NCBI GenBank assembly: GCA_039881145.1
Contig: JAYKKI010000015.1
Coordinates: 30,607,001-30,671,000, forward strand
Source: Druceiella hillmani
Taxonomy: Eukaryota > Arthropoda > Insecta > Lepidoptera > Hepialidae
Direction: 5' to 3'
Length of the DNA stretch: 64,000 nucleotides
The first letter of the stretch is position 1; the number at the start of each line of letters is the position of its first letter. The position numbers were made by a program, and so were the translations under genes. The notes under the pieces are model-generated. The model worked only from the letters and a program-made list of their open reading frames with translations, was not told the DNA's origin and searched no databases. Below are positions 63,111 to 64,000 of this stretch, in pieces.

Positions 63111-63685
63111 AATTTCTCTCTGGCGACTTTTAAAGAGGGAAAAGAACTCGGTATTAACTTAACATCTTATCAAAGAAGCAGTCGACAGTAATTGCAAAAG
63201 CCAGCTTGCACTGACTTTATTTATTCCTGCTTTTAATTATTTAATCTGTAAACGCCTGTCTTTACCACTTTTTTCCCAATAGCTTCATGATTTCCTTCAT
63301 ATTTCTTCCAACTCAGCTTCATGATTCTTCCAACTTCGGTCGATTCTCTGCCTACACGAAACTGTTTTACTTGCTCTTTCAAGCAAAAACCCGTATCTCT
63401 ATACGGCTATTTAGGTAGGTATTGCTTGTACTCCGTCGAAGATTTCTCTTATTTAGTGAGCATGGTATTACATTTTATAAATTTTAATTTCTTATTGCAC
63501 TCCTTAGGTACTGTGGATAATATCTATGAAAGTAAATTACATAACTTTATAATATTTGTTTGTGATGTAATACTTGTGCATAGTGTACTAACCGAGTGAT
63601 AATAAAATTGTCGATCAAGGATTATTTAAAATCCGGGTAAGCCGGAAACATTTAGAGCGACGTATTCGAAGTAAAAAGATTCATT
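63111..63685. other. AT-rich stretch, no gene seen
   Basis: The 92-codon frame at 63321-63599 has no recognised motif. Part of the N-terminal end of the neighbouring transposase may be hidden here. Confidence 0.3.
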
Positions 63686-63689
63686 ATAA

Positions 63690-63940
63690 TTGTGGGGCTT
63701 TTGCTTAAATTTGAGGAGTTAAAATAGAGAGTTTTGTATAAATTTGAGGAGCTTAGAGGAGCTTTGTTTAAATTTGAGGCGTTAAGATAGAGAAGTTTTG
63801 TTTAACTTTGAGGAGCTTTTGTTTAAATTGAGGAAGTACAATTGAGCAGCTTTTGTTTCAATTTGAGGAGTTAAGATGGAGGAGCTTTTTTAAATTTGAG
63901 GAGTTAAGATAGAGGAGCTTTTTTTAAAATTTAAGGAGAA
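63690..63940. repeat. Minisatellite, about 35-40 bp unit, about seven copies
   Basis: The unit is AAATTTGAGGAGTTAAGATA followed by GAGGAGCTTTTGTTT, with small indels. Copies run from about 63693 to 63937. Confidence 0.92.
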
Positions 63941-64000
63941 GACACTACGATTAAAAAGTGAAACACTGACATTTTCTGTCAAATAAAATTAAATTTTTTA

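Overview
The window looks like animal, most probably insect, nuclear DNA. It is very AT-rich, with long (TA)n arrays and no operon-like packing. It holds many decayed copies of arthropod-type transposable elements: an IS630/Tc1-mariner relative of the DUF4817 type, mariner, Tc1 and non-LTR (LINE) reverse transcriptases. Some repeats remind me of Lepidoptera, but that is memory and the order is not established. No complete protein gene lies in the window, and most open frames are chance or transposon relics.

The only host-gene signal I can support is on the minus strand. A sharply bounded 95-nt GC-rich block (36520-36614), flanked by AG and GTGAGT, encodes a hydrophobic membrane span followed by a basic stretch. 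A 121-nt block (61432-61552), also flanked by AG and GTGAGT, is open in one frame and ends in phase 1, the phase in which the membrane exon begins. A weaker block near 484-594 could encode a cytoplasmic tail in the matching phase 0. Together they suggest that most of the window is intron of one large single-pass membrane-protein gene. GC-balanced islands rich in GATA, E-box or homeodomain-like motifs (41.3, 46.3, 47.4, 54.3 and 55.4 kb) could be its intronic enhancers.

Region by region. 0-5.8 kb: a GC-rich island, a LINE fragment, a degenerate tandem repeat and a DUF4817-type transposase pseudogene between TA arrays. 5.8-20 kb: mostly featureless AT-rich DNA with one perfect 61-bp palindrome. 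20-32 kb: two relics of one uncharacterised arthropod protein family, a mariner relic, degenerate tandem arrays and a 129-codon open frame. 32-43 kb: a LINE reverse-transcriptase relic, large palindromes, the membrane exon, a Tc1 relic, a LINE tail and most of a dispersed repeat family. 43-61 kb: TA arrays, hairpins and candidate regulatory islands. 61-64 kb: the upstream exon, another mariner-like relic and a 38-bp minisatellite.

The most unusual signal is that dispersed family (five copies: 14.4, 20.6 and 40.6 kb and a head-to-head pair at 42.8 kb). By eye its conserved core can be folded as a type I hammerhead ribozyme: CUGAAGA, stem II, GAAA, a three-base-pair stem III, a GUC cleavage triplet and a stem I that continues beyond an internal loop. 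One copy keeps every core residue.
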